The notes beneath the pieces are model-generated. The model worked only from the letters and a program-made list of their open reading frames with translations. It did no database searches and was not told where the DNA came from. From JAJZQH01 sp041658465 (GTDB lineage Bacteria > UBA10199 > 2-02-FULL-44-16 > JAAZCA01), in contig JBBAAC010000009.1 in NCBI GenBank assembly GCA_041658465.1, forward strand, positions 1-24,092: 24,092 nucleotides of DNA, in the 5' to 3' direction. The translations under genes and the position numbers were made by a program. Within the stretch, counting starts at the first letter, position 1. Each line of letters begins with the position of its first letter. This document shows positions 1-6,876 of the stretch, piece after piece.

Positions 1-707
1 ACGAGGTCGACGGTCTGGCTTATCGGGAGCCTGAATTGATGCTGCGCAAGAAAGACAGGGCCGATTTTTGCGCGTTCGTACGCCTCGTAGAGTATTGAAC
101 TCTTCTCGGAACAGGCGCCGCACTTCTTGTCGTAAGCTGCCCAGGCATCGAGTTCCAGCGGGCAGTTGTCCTTGAATGTGTCGGTTATCTTTCTGAGGCC
201 TAAATATATCCTCTGCCCCAGTTCGAGGCGATAGCTGTCAGAGCCTATCGCTAGATTAGAAGGCATGCCCTCCTTTGCCTGAACTATGATCCGATCGAGA
301 TCGGCTCGATACCCTTTGGATAGCGAATCCGACTCGTCGCTCGCGAAAGGGAGCGGAAAATGATGTCTGCGAATAGTTGAATAGAAACGCTGGTCGCTGT
401 AGGCAAAGCGCAGGACTTCTTGAGGTTCCAGAATCCCGCTCTTATTGACAATATTGGGAGTAGCGATGACCAGGGCATACTCGTCGTAGCCCCTATCGAT
501 TGAGGCCTCGATCCCGCTCAGGTCCTTGTTCTCGCGATGCAGCTCCGTCTGGATATCGCTCCAAAGCTCGCCTACAGGGGAGTCTGGGGAAAAATCAGTT
601 GGCAGCGACGACGATGGAGGAGGATTGGGCGGAGGAAGCGTGCTGCAACCGGCCATAAAGACTAACGAAGCGCCGATTTCACTCAAATACGGTGAAAAAC
701 CCCACAT
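1..707 (-). CDS. Partial predicted lipoprotein with transglutaminase-like Cys/His signature (3' end outside window)
   Basis: An open frame runs on the minus strand from an ATG at 707 to the window edge, about 235 residues, with no stop reached. The N-terminus MWGFSPYLSEIGASLVFMAGCSTL carries a lipobox (MAGC, Cys21) followed by a Pro/Ser-rich linker, so I infer a lipid-anchored envelope protein; the Glu in the hydrophobic stretch makes the signal imperfect. Near the visible end is CGACSEKSSILYEAYERAKI, then a His about 12 residues on (AQHQF). The G-x-C...L....R pattern followed by His resembles the core of transglutaminase-like cysteine enzymes, but the Asp of a triad would lie beyond the edge. 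An AGGGGG stretch sits just upstream of the ATG. It is transcribed divergently from the gene at 965. Substrate unknown. Confidence 0.7.
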   Translation of the reverse strand, partial: MWGFSPYLSEIGASLVFMAGCSTLPPPNPPPSSSLPTDFSPDSPVGELWSDIQTELHRENKDLSGIEASIDRGYDEYALVIATPNIVNKSGILEPQEVLRFAYSDQRFYSTIRRHHFPLPFASDESDSLSKGYRADLDRIIVQAKEGMPSNLAIGSDSYRLELGQRIYLGLRKITDTFKDNCPLELDAWAAYDKKCGACSEKSSILYEAYERAKIGPVFLAQHQFRLPISQTVDL

Positions 708-964
708 GGAAGCCCCCTCGCGTCATCCGTCACAAAAGAAGAAAAAATAAAGGGCCATGAATTTCGGCTGTCTATGGCATTGCCCCTACTTCGCTAATTG
801 AGGCCTCGGGCGAAGTCAACCTATCAAAAACGATCGGTTTCGCGGCCGTTTGGGGACGGCCGTACGTCGTTTTTCGGCGCAAAATTTGAATATGTAAAAA
901 ACACACAACATTTGCCGTCGACCGCCGATAATTACTTAAGAGCGTTAGTCATAAGGAGGAAAAA
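708..964. other. Divergent intergenic region with a GC-rich hairpin
   Basis: This 257-bp spacer separates two divergently transcribed genes and must hold both promoters, although I could not pick a convincing -35/-10 pair. A perfect 7-bp stem (CGGCCGT at 843-849 and ACGGCCG at 856-862, 6-nt loop) sits in the middle. It is not directly followed by a T run, so I do not call it a terminator. An AGGAGGA ribosome binding site closes the region just before 965. Confidence 0.35.
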
Positions 965-1678
965 ATGGCTGAGATCAACATGTCCTGGCAGGGCAAGAAG
1001 ATCACGATCATTGATAACGGCAATCGGCGTTTGGGGACCGGAGACGCCGTGAAGATAGATGATTCCCCGGCCAGGGAGATCGGTAATGAGTCCCTGGCGA
1101 ACGAGCTGCGAGACGCAGGCCTCGAAATGGAAGAACTCATAGGCAGCAGGATTGATTCCTTGCCGGGATTGTTTAAGACGATGGAGCAGGTCAAATACGG
1201 CAACGCCGACGGACTTAAAAATGAGCCGGCGCGGGTAAGAGAATTAGCATGGGCGGTTCATAGCGAAGCTTGGTCCAGACGACTCTACGGCATATTGCTG
1301 GAAGATTCGTTGGGGTCCTTTGCAAAAGAGTTCAAGGTCCTAACTAGTGAGGCTATCTTGAGCAGGTTCTACGATATCGCAGGATATGCGGTGATGGCTG
1401 GTATAAAAATCTCGCTCGGACACATCAACGCCGTGACGATCCCCTACTTGGCCAGCGAACTATGTCTGAAGATGGTCGAACGCGCTAAATCAGAAAGCTC
1501 TAGACAGAAGTGGCGCGACGAGGGCCGCTATTTTGCGCACGAGGCCGGCATTCCATTTGACGCCTCCGCAGCAGGCAGCTTTGATCTGCATTATCCCCCG
1601 GACTATAATCCTATATTCCCATTCATGCCGTCTCCCACACATGAACGAAAATCGTTCATTTGGGGTGAGACCTTCTAG
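965..1678 (+). CDS. Hypothetical protein, 237 aa, probably cytoplasmic
   Basis: The ORF begins with ATG at 965 after a textbook AGGAGGA site about 5 nt upstream, which settles the start. The product has no signal peptide and no clear membrane span; the most hydrophobic stretch (around residues 138-165, IAGYAVMAGIKISLGHINAV) is short and mixed. The middle is helix-rich and charged; the last 35 residues are Pro/Phe/Tyr-rich (HYPPDYNPIFPFMPSP). I recognise no family or catalytic motif. The final codons contain a perfect 8-bp hairpin (1641-1659, AAA loop) with no T run. The gene stands alone between a divergent lipoprotein gene and a broken rlmN fragment, a setting that suggests accessory DNA. 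Function unknown. Confidence 0.7.
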   Translation: MAEINMSWQGKKITIIDNGNRRLGTGDAVKIDDSPAREIGNESLANELRDAGLEMEELIGSRIDSLPGLFKTMEQVKYGNADGLKNEPARVRELAWAVHSEAWSRRLYGILLEDSLGSFAKEFKVLTSEAILSRFYDIAGYAVMAGIKISLGHINAVTIPYLASELCLKMVERAKSESSRQKWRDEGRYFAHEAGIPFDASAAGSFDLHYPPDYNPIFPFMPSPTHERKSFIWGETF

Positions 1679-1693
1679 TAGGCCGACATCGAT

Positions 1694-1861
1694 CTAGCCG
1701 ATCACGAACCCAGGGCCCTTCGCCGCCAACTGCCCGCAGGCCGCGAGGATGTCCTGGCCGCGACTGACGCGGATGTTCACCTGTACCCCGCTATCACGCA
1801 GGATATCCCCCCAGCGCTCGACCGTCTCCGGCAGCGGCGCCTCGAACTCCGAGCCTTCGAA
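1694..1861 (-). pseudogene. Detached 3' fragment of rlmN
   Basis: On the minus strand this stretch encodes FEGSEFEAPLPETVERW and continues through SRGQDILAACGQLAAKGPGFVIG to a stop at 1694. It matches the C-terminus of the full rlmN copy at 3770-4828. At DNA level 1724-1861 aligns without gaps to 3821-3958, with about 10 mismatches in 138 bp by eye. The match stops abruptly at TTCGAA on the upstream side, and everything 5' of the C-terminal ~50 codons, including the radical-SAM motif, is missing, so it cannot make an enzyme. Its tail differs from that of the intact copy. It lies in the same orientation as rlmN, about 2.1 kb away, with the transglutaminase-like gene between them. It may mark the edge of an inserted or recombined segment. 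Confidence 0.85.
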
Positions 1862-1877
1862 AAGTCGAAGAAAACCC

Positions 1878-1946
1878 ATGACGGAGCAATCGGCAGCTGA
1901 CAATAACGTGTTGAAAAACAAGCTAAAATAAATTGCTCCGTCATGC
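1878..1946. repeat. Perfect 14-bp inverted repeat beside the rlmN fragment
   Basis: CATGACGGAGCAAT at 1878-1891 and ATTGCTCCGTCATG at 1933-1946 are exact inverted copies separated by 41 AT-rich bases. It begins 17 bp after the rlmN homology ends. It could be a hairpin, the ends of a tiny element or a regulator site; nothing further is visible. Confidence 0.6.
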
Positions 1947-2113
1947 AGTTTCCGTTACATGCAGTCAAAAACAAGAAAAACCGATACAAGGCACACAAAA
2001 CGTTTACTTGAGGACAATTACCAGGGGGCAGGTTTTGGCATCGATAGCACACAACTTTTTCAGAGATCATCCGATAATAGAGAGTGGAAGGTGGAGAGAG
2101 AGGAAGGCGTACA
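1947..2113 (+). other. Upstream region of the transglutaminase-like gene
   Basis: This 167-bp AT-richer leader precedes the gene at 2114. GATAAT near 2083 could be a -10 box but no convincing -35 box is spaced correctly. A purine-rich GAGAGAGAGGAAGG run at 2093-2106 supplies the ribosome binding site for the ATG at 2114. I see no gene here. Confidence 0.3.
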
Positions 2114-3091
2114 ATGGCAGGCCCTTCGGGAACACGAAATGTGAGCGCCCCTGCATTGCAAACGCCGCGCGAGCAAACGGCCAGGCTTCCCAACATCCGC
2201 GTGCACCGCGACCCAAAACCGTGGACCGTCCTGGGGCGGGATCTCAGGATCACCGTTGAAAAGACGGAGCACCAAGACCTGGTCGATGCCTCGCACTGGC
2301 GGCTCAACATGGTCATCGAGCCCAAGGCCGGCGGGACGAAGCCCTGGAGGCTCATCTCGGTCAGGAGTTTCACGCCGGGTGTCGATCTCCCGGCATTGTC
2401 GGCCGACGCTGCCGGAAATGCGGGGGGACGCTCCTTCTCGTTTACATTCAAGGCCCCCTATCTCTGCCCCGTGGACAAGACGCGCGAATACGTCTCCCTG
2501 GATATCAGCTACGAACTCGACGGGAAGATCGTCAATGACACGATCGCCGTGGATTTCCGATGCCTGATCGGCGATACCTTTGATCGGGTCGACGGGAGTA
2601 AGGTAGCCAGGCTGACGCAGAAATATCTGCGCGACCCCGTGATCGATTCCCTCGTCGCGCTCTTCCGCGATACGCCCGTGGGCAAGCCAAAGGAGGAGGC
2701 ACGGCGTCTGGACCGGTGGCTCAATGACAACGGCGTCGGATGGCTGCAGGATCCTCCTGGCTACGTCAGCGGGTGGGTCGGCGACGCGGCATATTTCCTC
2801 TCACCCTCGGAGATGGTCTTCTTAGGCGGGGGCGACTGTGAGGACCATGCGATCCTTTCAGCAGCCTTCCTCACGCGGCGCAACATCCCGTCATGGATGT
2901 TGCCGACGCCCTTCCATGCCTGGGTGTGTGTGCAGAAAATTCCAGGTGGAGCGCCGTCGCTCGATATCGACCTGGCCCATCTCGATTCCCCGGAACCCGG
3001 GTGTTCCGGCTTAGCAAAGATGCTAGGTTTCGTTGGCAAGACGCAGACGCCCTACCCCCACCCCTTCCATCTCGAGATCAGAAAGCCTTAG
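2114..3091 (+). CDS. Transglutaminase-like cysteine protease-type protein, 325 aa
   Basis: The ATG at 2114 is chosen over an in-frame ATG at 2084 because GAGGAAGG lies 8-9 nt before it. Residues ~30-150 look like a beta-rich domain (WTVLGRDLRITVEKT, FSFTFKAPY, VSLDISYELDGK). The C-terminal half carries a transglutaminase-like/LapG-like catalytic pattern: GGGDCEDHAILSAAF (nucleophile Cys in GDCED), FHAWVCVQK (His) and SLDIDLAH (Asp), in the right order and spacing. The family includes cysteine proteases and protein cross-linking enzymes, so I infer cysteine hydrolase chemistry but not the substrate. No signal peptide is visible. It sits between the rlmN fragment and rlmN itself, as if it were cargo of the event that duplicated the rlmN end. 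Catalytic residues appear intact. Confidence 0.75.
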   Translation: MAGPSGTRNVSAPALQTPREQTARLPNIRVHRDPKPWTVLGRDLRITVEKTEHQDLVDASHWRLNMVIEPKAGGTKPWRLISVRSFTPGVDLPALSADAAGNAGGRSFSFTFKAPYLCPVDKTREYVSLDISYELDGKIVNDTIAVDFRCLIGDTFDRVDGSKVARLTQKYLRDPVIDSLVALFRDTPVGKPKEEARRLDRWLNDNGVGWLQDPPGYVSGWVGDAAYFLSPSEMVFLGGGDCEDHAILSAAFLTRRNIPSWMLPTPFHAWVCVQKIPGGAPSLDIDLAHLDSPEPGCSGLAKMLGFVGKTQTPYPHPFHLEIRKP

Positions 3092-3194
3092 TAATAGATT
3101 ATTGAGCCCTGCACACGATAGCGATGAAAAAACTGAACGTCATTCGAGGCGCCAATATCCTCGATGTCGGCGGAGGCCTGGGCTACAAACACGG

Positions 3195-3365
3195 TCATGT
3201 CGGCGCCTCGCTCGGATATCGCGCGATCTTCACGGATGGCGCATCATCCCACGGCCCCTGCTTAGGGCTCCTCGCGTAGTTCTGACGGGTTCTTGAAAAA
3301 CTCGGAGTGCCATCCATGAAAAAACCGTTAACTTCTTGCTCGACGAGCACATCGTACTTGAACAT
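3195..3365 (-). CDS. Small ORF, 56 aa, with its own promoter-like and RBS signals
   Basis: The ATG at 3365 (minus) is preceded by GGAGAGG with a 4-nt spacer, and ~25 bp further up lies a repeat-rich promoter/operator-like segment. The product starts MFKYDVLVEQEVNGFFMDGTPSF, faintly like the first strands of HicB-type antitoxins, but the remainder (SFSRTRQNYARSPKQGP and on to SEAPT) does not continue that family. It may be a truncated remnant or a genuine small protein. No partner toxin gene is visible. It lies in a 470-bp stretch between the transglutaminase-like gene and the palindromic element. The family hint is weak; the expression signals are the better evidence. Confidence 0.35.
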   Translation of the reverse strand: MFKYDVLVEQEVNGFFMDGTPSFSRTRQNYARSPKQGPWDDAPSVKIARYPSEAPT

Positions 3366-3385
3366 ATCCCCTCTCCATTTTCAAA

Positions 3386-3422
3386 TTGTACTTTTAGTAT
3401 AATACTTTTAGTACAACGCCAA
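3386..3422 (-). promoter_or_regulatory. Promoter/operator-like tandem repeat upstream of the 56-aa ORF
   Basis: TACTTTTAGTA (plus-strand reading) occurs exactly twice, at 3389-3399 and 3403-3413, a 14-bp period, and the block is bounded by inverted TTGTAC (3386-3391) and GTACAA (3411-3416). On the minus strand TTGGCG (3422-3417) and TATACT (3401-3396) could be -35 and -10 boxes with a short 15-bp spacer. The repeats would overlap the promoter, as an autoregulator's operator would. Confidence 0.35.
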
Positions 3423-3559
3423 GGCAGACGAGATTAAAGTTTTCCATTCGGCGTACGCGGCGTAACCTCGGCTATAAGCCTCGGGTAACGTTTCCAGACA
3501 CAATTCACGAATCACGCCTGCCCGCCGGCGGTTTTGTGGCGGGAGTCACGATCCACGGA
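3423..3559. other. Intergenic, ancestral 3' flank of rlmN
   Basis: No gene or regulatory signal is evident. Its right edge, read on the minus strand, would continue rlmN from the CTAG site as LVRGS and a stop at 3546-3548 if the palindromic element at 3560-3817 were absent. Confidence 0.4.
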
Positions 3560-3817
3560 CTAGTCGTGTCCCGGAAATAACTAGAATAAGGGAAGCGGGG
3601 AATGACCCTGTGAGACAATCAGGCGCGGCTTTGAGCGGAGTGTATGAGGAAGTGAAATCTTTTGTCGTTTTCACCCATTTGGAGGCTGACAGGGGAAGAC
3701 ATCCAAATGGGATGAAAACACAAAAGATTTCACGACGAATAACGGAGCGAATGGCGCCGTCGAACAGGGTCATTCCCTGCTTCCCTTATTAAGGTTACTC
3801 ATGGGACACGACACTAG
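3560..3817. mobile_element. 258-bp nearly palindromic MITE-like element inserted in the rlmN 3' end
   Basis: The two halves are inverted copies of each other along almost the whole length. The outer arms match (3560-3612 against 3767-3817, sharing TCGTGTCCC, AATAAGGGAAGC and GGGAATGACCCTGT). The inner arms (3652-3682 against 3703-3733) pair almost perfectly with two single-base indels around a 20-nt loop. CTAG stands at both ends (3560-3563 and 3814-3817), consistent with a 4-bp target duplication or the palindrome tips. No transposase is encoded, so it would be non-autonomous. Removing one CTAG plus the interior rejoins rlmN to an in-frame stop a few codons on, which supports insertion into a pre-existing gene. 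A transcript would fold into a very long hairpin and could act as an rlmN terminator. Confidence 0.8.
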
Positions 3818-4828
3818 CGACGCCAACTGCCCGCAGGCCGCGAGGATATCCTGGCCGCGGCTGACGCGGATGTTCACCTGCACCCCGCTCTCTCGCAGGA
3901 TATCTCCCCAGCGCTCGACCGTCTCCGCTAGCGGCGCCTTAAACTCCGAGCCTTCGAATGGATTGAACGGTATGAGGTTCACCTTTGCGCGCATGCCTGC
4001 AAGAAGCGCCGCAAGTTTTTTTGCCTCTTCCATGGAGTCGTTGACCCCGAGGATCATCACGTACTCGAACGTCACGCGGTGCCGCGTGCGCTTCGAGTAA
4101 TCGCGGCAGAAGTCCATGATCTGAGAAATAGGATATCGCTTGTCGATCGGCATGAGCCGCTGCCTCACCTCATCCGTTGCGGCATTGAGCGAGATCGCGA
4201 TCTTGATGTCGAATCTGCGGCTGAACGCGTCGAGCTGCGGGAGCAGGCCCGACGTGGAGAGCGTGACCCTGCGCTTGGAGAGTCCGAACGCGCGCGTATC
4301 GAGCATCGCCTCCACTGAGGTCGAGACCGCGTCCAGGTTTGCCAGCGGCTCGCCCATGCCCATGAGCACCACGTTCGTGACAGGCTCCGGGCTCTCGCGG
4401 AACGCCTGGATGAGCTGCCCCAGGATCTCGCCCTGGGTGAGGTCGCGCACAAAGCCCATGCCCGCGGTCCGGCAGAAGACGCAGCCCATGGCGCAGCCGA
4501 CCTGCGTCGAGACGCAGACCGTGACGCGGCCGTCCTCGGCCGGTATGATGACGCACTCGACTGCATTGCCGTCGCGAAGGGCGCAGAGAAACTTGCGCGT
4601 CCCGTCGGCCGCCCTCTCCTCGCTAATGGGCTCGACCGCGGAGATGTCGTAGCGCTCCGCGAGCATGGCGCGCGCCTCCTTCGTGAGATTAGTCATCTCG
4701 TCGAAGTTTGATACGCGCCTCCTGTAGAGCCATTGCAGGATCTGCTCCGCAGCAAATCGCTTGAGCCCGAGATCCGCTACGACCGCGGGCAGCCGATCCA
4801 GAGGTATATCGGTGAGGGCTTCTCGCAT
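3770..4828 (-). CDS. rlmN: Dual-specificity rRNA/tRNA adenine-C2 methyltransferase RlmN, tail replaced by inserted element
   Basis: RlmN is a radical-SAM enzyme that methylates C2 of adenine in 23S rRNA and some tRNAs. The 352-aa product shows the N-terminal RNA-binding region (residues 1-60), the radical-SAM motif GCAMGCVFC (Cys112, 116, 119 binding the Fe-S cluster), the glycine-rich LMGMGEPLAN at 155-164, and the C-terminal Cys332 in ILAACGQLA, equivalent to the family's methylated cysteine. Length is near normal for the family. The last ~16 residues (SLVSCPMSNLNKGSRE) are encoded partly by the palindromic element; without it the protein would end in SLVRGS. All catalytic residues precede the junction, so activity is probably retained. 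The ATG overlaps the TGA of the HAD gene by one base (TGATG), so the two are translationally coupled. Confidence 0.95.
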   Translation of the reverse strand: MREALTDIPLDRLPAVVADLGLKRFAAEQILQWLYRRRVSNFDEMTNLTKEARAMLAERYDISAVEPISEERAADGTRKFLCALRDGNAVECVIIPAEDGRVTVCVSTQVGCAMGCVFCRTAGMGFVRDLTQGEILGQLIQAFRESPEPVTNVVLMGMGEPLANLDAVSTSVEAMLDTRAFGLSKRRVTLSTSGLLPQLDAFSRRFDIKIAISLNAATDEVRQRLMPIDKRYPISQIMDFCRDYSKRTRHRVTFEYVMILGVNDSMEEAKKLAALLAGMRAKVNLIPFNPFEGSEFKAPLAETVERWGDILRESGVQVNIRVSRGQDILAACGQLASLVSCPMSNLNKGSRE

Positions 4829-5520
4829 CAGGCTATTCCGGAAAAAATCTTGAGCGCAGGCAGGTCAGCGACGCGGGCGACCGTGAGGCAGCCCGGCTCC
4901 TTCTGCCTGCTTTCTCGATCCACGAGTATCGGAGTCATACCCACCCTGCGCGAGCCGGCCACGTCTATGTCGTAGAGATCGCCGACATAGATGCTGCGCG
5001 CGGGCTCGGCGCCCACGGCCCCAAGCGCCTGTTTAAAGATCCGCTCGTCAGGCTTTGAAACTCCGACAACGCCGGAGTCTATGATCACCTCGAAGCGCGA
5101 GTCGAGGCCTACGTGCTCGATCAAGCGCTTGATCTGACCCTCTGCGTTGGAGATCACGCCGAGCCTCAGCCCCCGCTCGCGGAACCAGTCTAGCGTCTCC
5201 GTGGTGCCTTCCTCCATCCGCGCCCAGAAGAGGTGCCGGAAGGGGTGGGTGCGGACCGCATCCATGGCCTCTCCTATCCGATCCTCATCTATGCCTATGA
5301 GCCGAAACCAGCGCGAATAGGTCTCCCGCCATAGCACATCTTGACCCTTGAGAGGGACCCTCTCCGCTATCAGCGTCCTGATCGTGACCCTGTGCGCCTC
5401 CTCCAGCTCGTCGGTACCGACGAGCGCGCCAAAGCGGTCGACCAGCAATTCCCTGAGGAAATCATAGTTGTAGAAGAAAAGCGTGTTGCCGATGTCGAAG
5501 AATATAGCGTCGTAGTTCAT
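4828..5520 (-). CDS. HAD-superfamily hydrolase, 230 aa
   Basis: This is a probable phosphatase of the haloacid-dehalogenase superfamily. Motif I is FFDIGNTLF at residues 7-15 (nucleophile Asp9); motif II is VISNAEGQ; motif III is the Lys in GVSKPDERIF; motif IV is YVGDLYDIDVAG with the acidic metal ligands. A helical cap lies between motifs I and II. The usual second Asp of motif I (DxD) is Gly here (DxGxT), as in a subset of HAD proteins; this can weaken or alter phosphatase chemistry. I start at ATG 5520 because the HAD fold begins immediately after it, although no strong ribosome site precedes it; the open frame extends further upstream without recognisable domain. It is the first gene of an operon with rlmN. 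Substrate cannot be deduced; a sugar phosphate is possible given nearby genes. Confidence 0.85.
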   Translation of the reverse strand: MNYDAIFFDIGNTLFFYNYDFLRELLVDRFGALVGTDELEEAHRVTIRTLIAERVPLKGQDVLWRETYSRWFRLIGIDEDRIGEAMDAVRTHPFRHLFWARMEEGTTETLDWFRERGLRLGVISNAEGQIKRLIEHVGLDSRFEVIIDSGVVGVSKPDERIFKQALGAVGAEPARSIYVGDLYDIDVAGSRRVGMTPILVDRESRQKEPGCLTVARVADLPALKIFSGIA

Positions 5521-5619
5521 AGCGGGCTTTAATGACGTATTTTTGAGACGAATTCTACAAAATTCTTTATTGAGCGACCGCATTGTTATATAGGACCCGC
5601 ACTCGAACGGAGGTGGCGA

Positions 5620-6876
5620 ATGGGCAACGGTTCCGCAGGCAGCCGGCGCACATGGGTACTGAGGTCGATGATCTTCATGATGTTCACGATGTTCGCCATG
5701 ACCACCGATTCCGCGGGCGTGATCATCCCCCGCATCATCGACGAGTTTCATCTGAGCATGACGGAGGCGGGCGCGTTCCACTACGCCACCATGGCCGCCA
5801 TCGCCTTCGCCGGCATCTTCCTCGGCTTTCTAGCGGACCGCATAGGCCACAAGCGCACTATACTGATCGGCCTCACCCTCTTTGCAGCGAGCGCGTATAT
5901 CTTTGTGTCGGGCTCATCGTTCCTCTTCTTCCTCTCCATGCTTGTCCTCTCCGGGTTCGCGATCGGCATATTCAAGACCGGGGCGCTCGCGCTCATCGGC
6001 GACATCTCCACCTCCACCACGGACCACACCTCCACGATGAATACGGTCGAGGGGTTCTTCGGCGTCGGGGCGATCATAGGCCCGGCGATCGTCATCTCGC
6101 TTCTGGCGAAGGGCATCTCGTGGCAATGGCTCTATGCGATAGCGGCCACCCTCTGCGTCATACTCCTCGTGACCGCCTCATTCGCCAGGTATCCGTCGAA
6201 GGAAAAGCGCACCGAGGAACCGATCGACCTGGCGCGCACCCTGCGCATGATGAAGAACCCTTACGCGCTTGCGTTCTCCCTCGCCGCATTCCTGTACGTT
6301 GCGGTGGAATGCGCAGTCTATGTCTGGATGCCGATGCTCCTCAAGGGATATGCAGGCGGACCGGCATTTCTGCTCGCCTACTCCATGTCGATATTCTTCG
6401 CGTTCCGCGCGGCGGGCCGCTTCATGGGGGCGTGGGTGATGAGGCGGTACAACTGGGGCACGGTGTTGGCGCTCTTCAGCTTCATCATACTGGCGCTCTT
6501 TGCGGCCAGCATATGGGGCGGCAGGGCGTTCGCCATCTACCTGCTCCCGCTCTCCGGGCTCTTCATGTCGATGATCTATCCCACGATAAACTCAAAGGGC
6601 ATCAGCTGCTTCCCGAAGGAGAAGCACGGCGCGGTGGCTGGCGTCATTCTGTTCTTCACATGCGCGTCAGCGGCCCTGGGCCCGCTCGCGATGGGCGCTG
6701 TGGGCGATCTCTTCGGCGACATGAGATACGGCTTCATGCTGGCCTTCGTATTCTCGTTCCTGCTCTTCGCACTGCTTCTCGCCAATCGGATATACAACCC
6801 GGCGCGCGAGCTACTCGCTAAACTCGATGCATCGGAATATGGCGCCGCCGCGTCCCCGCAGGAGGCACTGTCATGA
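5620..6876 (+). CDS. Major facilitator superfamily transporter, 418 aa
   Basis: This inner-membrane secondary transporter has about 12 hydrophobic segments. The MFS motif A appears as GFLADRIGHKRT (residues ~69-80) between TM2 and TM3, and the N-terminus before TM1 is short and basic (SRRTWVLRS). GGAGGT at 5609-5614, 5 nt before the ATG, fixes the start. It overlaps the following sugar kinase gene by four bases (ATGA), so the two are translationally coupled, and the natural reading is uptake of a sugar that the kinase then phosphorylates. That substrate class is inferred from the neighbour, not from diagnostic residues. The 99-bp gap to the divergent HAD-rlmN operon must contain both promoters; TTATATA near 5588 may be a -10 region, but I cannot assign a partner -35. 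Confidence 0.9.
   Translation: MGNGSAGSRRTWVLRSMIFMMFTMFAMTTDSAGVIIPRIIDEFHLSMTEAGAFHYATMAAIAFAGIFLGFLADRIGHKRTILIGLTLFAASAYIFVSGSSFLFFLSMLVLSGFAIGIFKTGALALIGDISTSTTDHTSTMNTVEGFFGVGAIIGPAIVISLLAKGISWQWLYAIAATLCVILLVTASFARYPSKEKRTEEPIDLARTLRMMKNPYALAFSLAAFLYVAVECAVYVWMPMLLKGYAGGPAFLLAYSMSIFFAFRAAGRFMGAWVMRRYNWGTVLALFSFIILALFAASIWGGRAFAIYLLPLSGLFMSMIYPTINSKGISCFPKEKHGAVAGVILFFTCASAALGPLAMGAVGDLFGDMRYGFMLAFVFSFLLFALLLANRIYNPARELLAKLDASEYGAAASPQEALS

Noticed and set aside
1641..1659. Perfect 8-bp hairpin with AAA loop as a terminator of the 237-aa gene
   Set aside because: It lies inside the coding sequence and has no T run after it.
3124..3279. 51-aa plus-strand ORF (MKKLNVIRGANILDVGGGLGY...) opposite the 56-aa minus ORF
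   Set aside because: No ribosome site or promoter-like signal. Its Gly-rich alternation is faintly like an outer-membrane beta-barrel fragment, but too short to call.
4165..4566. Ser/Arg- and His/Arg-rich ORFs inside rlmN on the same strand
   Set aside because: Frame shadows of the high-GC rlmN coding sequence with no independent signals.
5583..6821. 412-aa ORF overlapping the MFS gene in another frame
   Set aside because: Its composition (His/Arg-rich, no hydrophobic spans) is that of a frame shadow; the MFS frame has a perfect ribosome site and family motifs.
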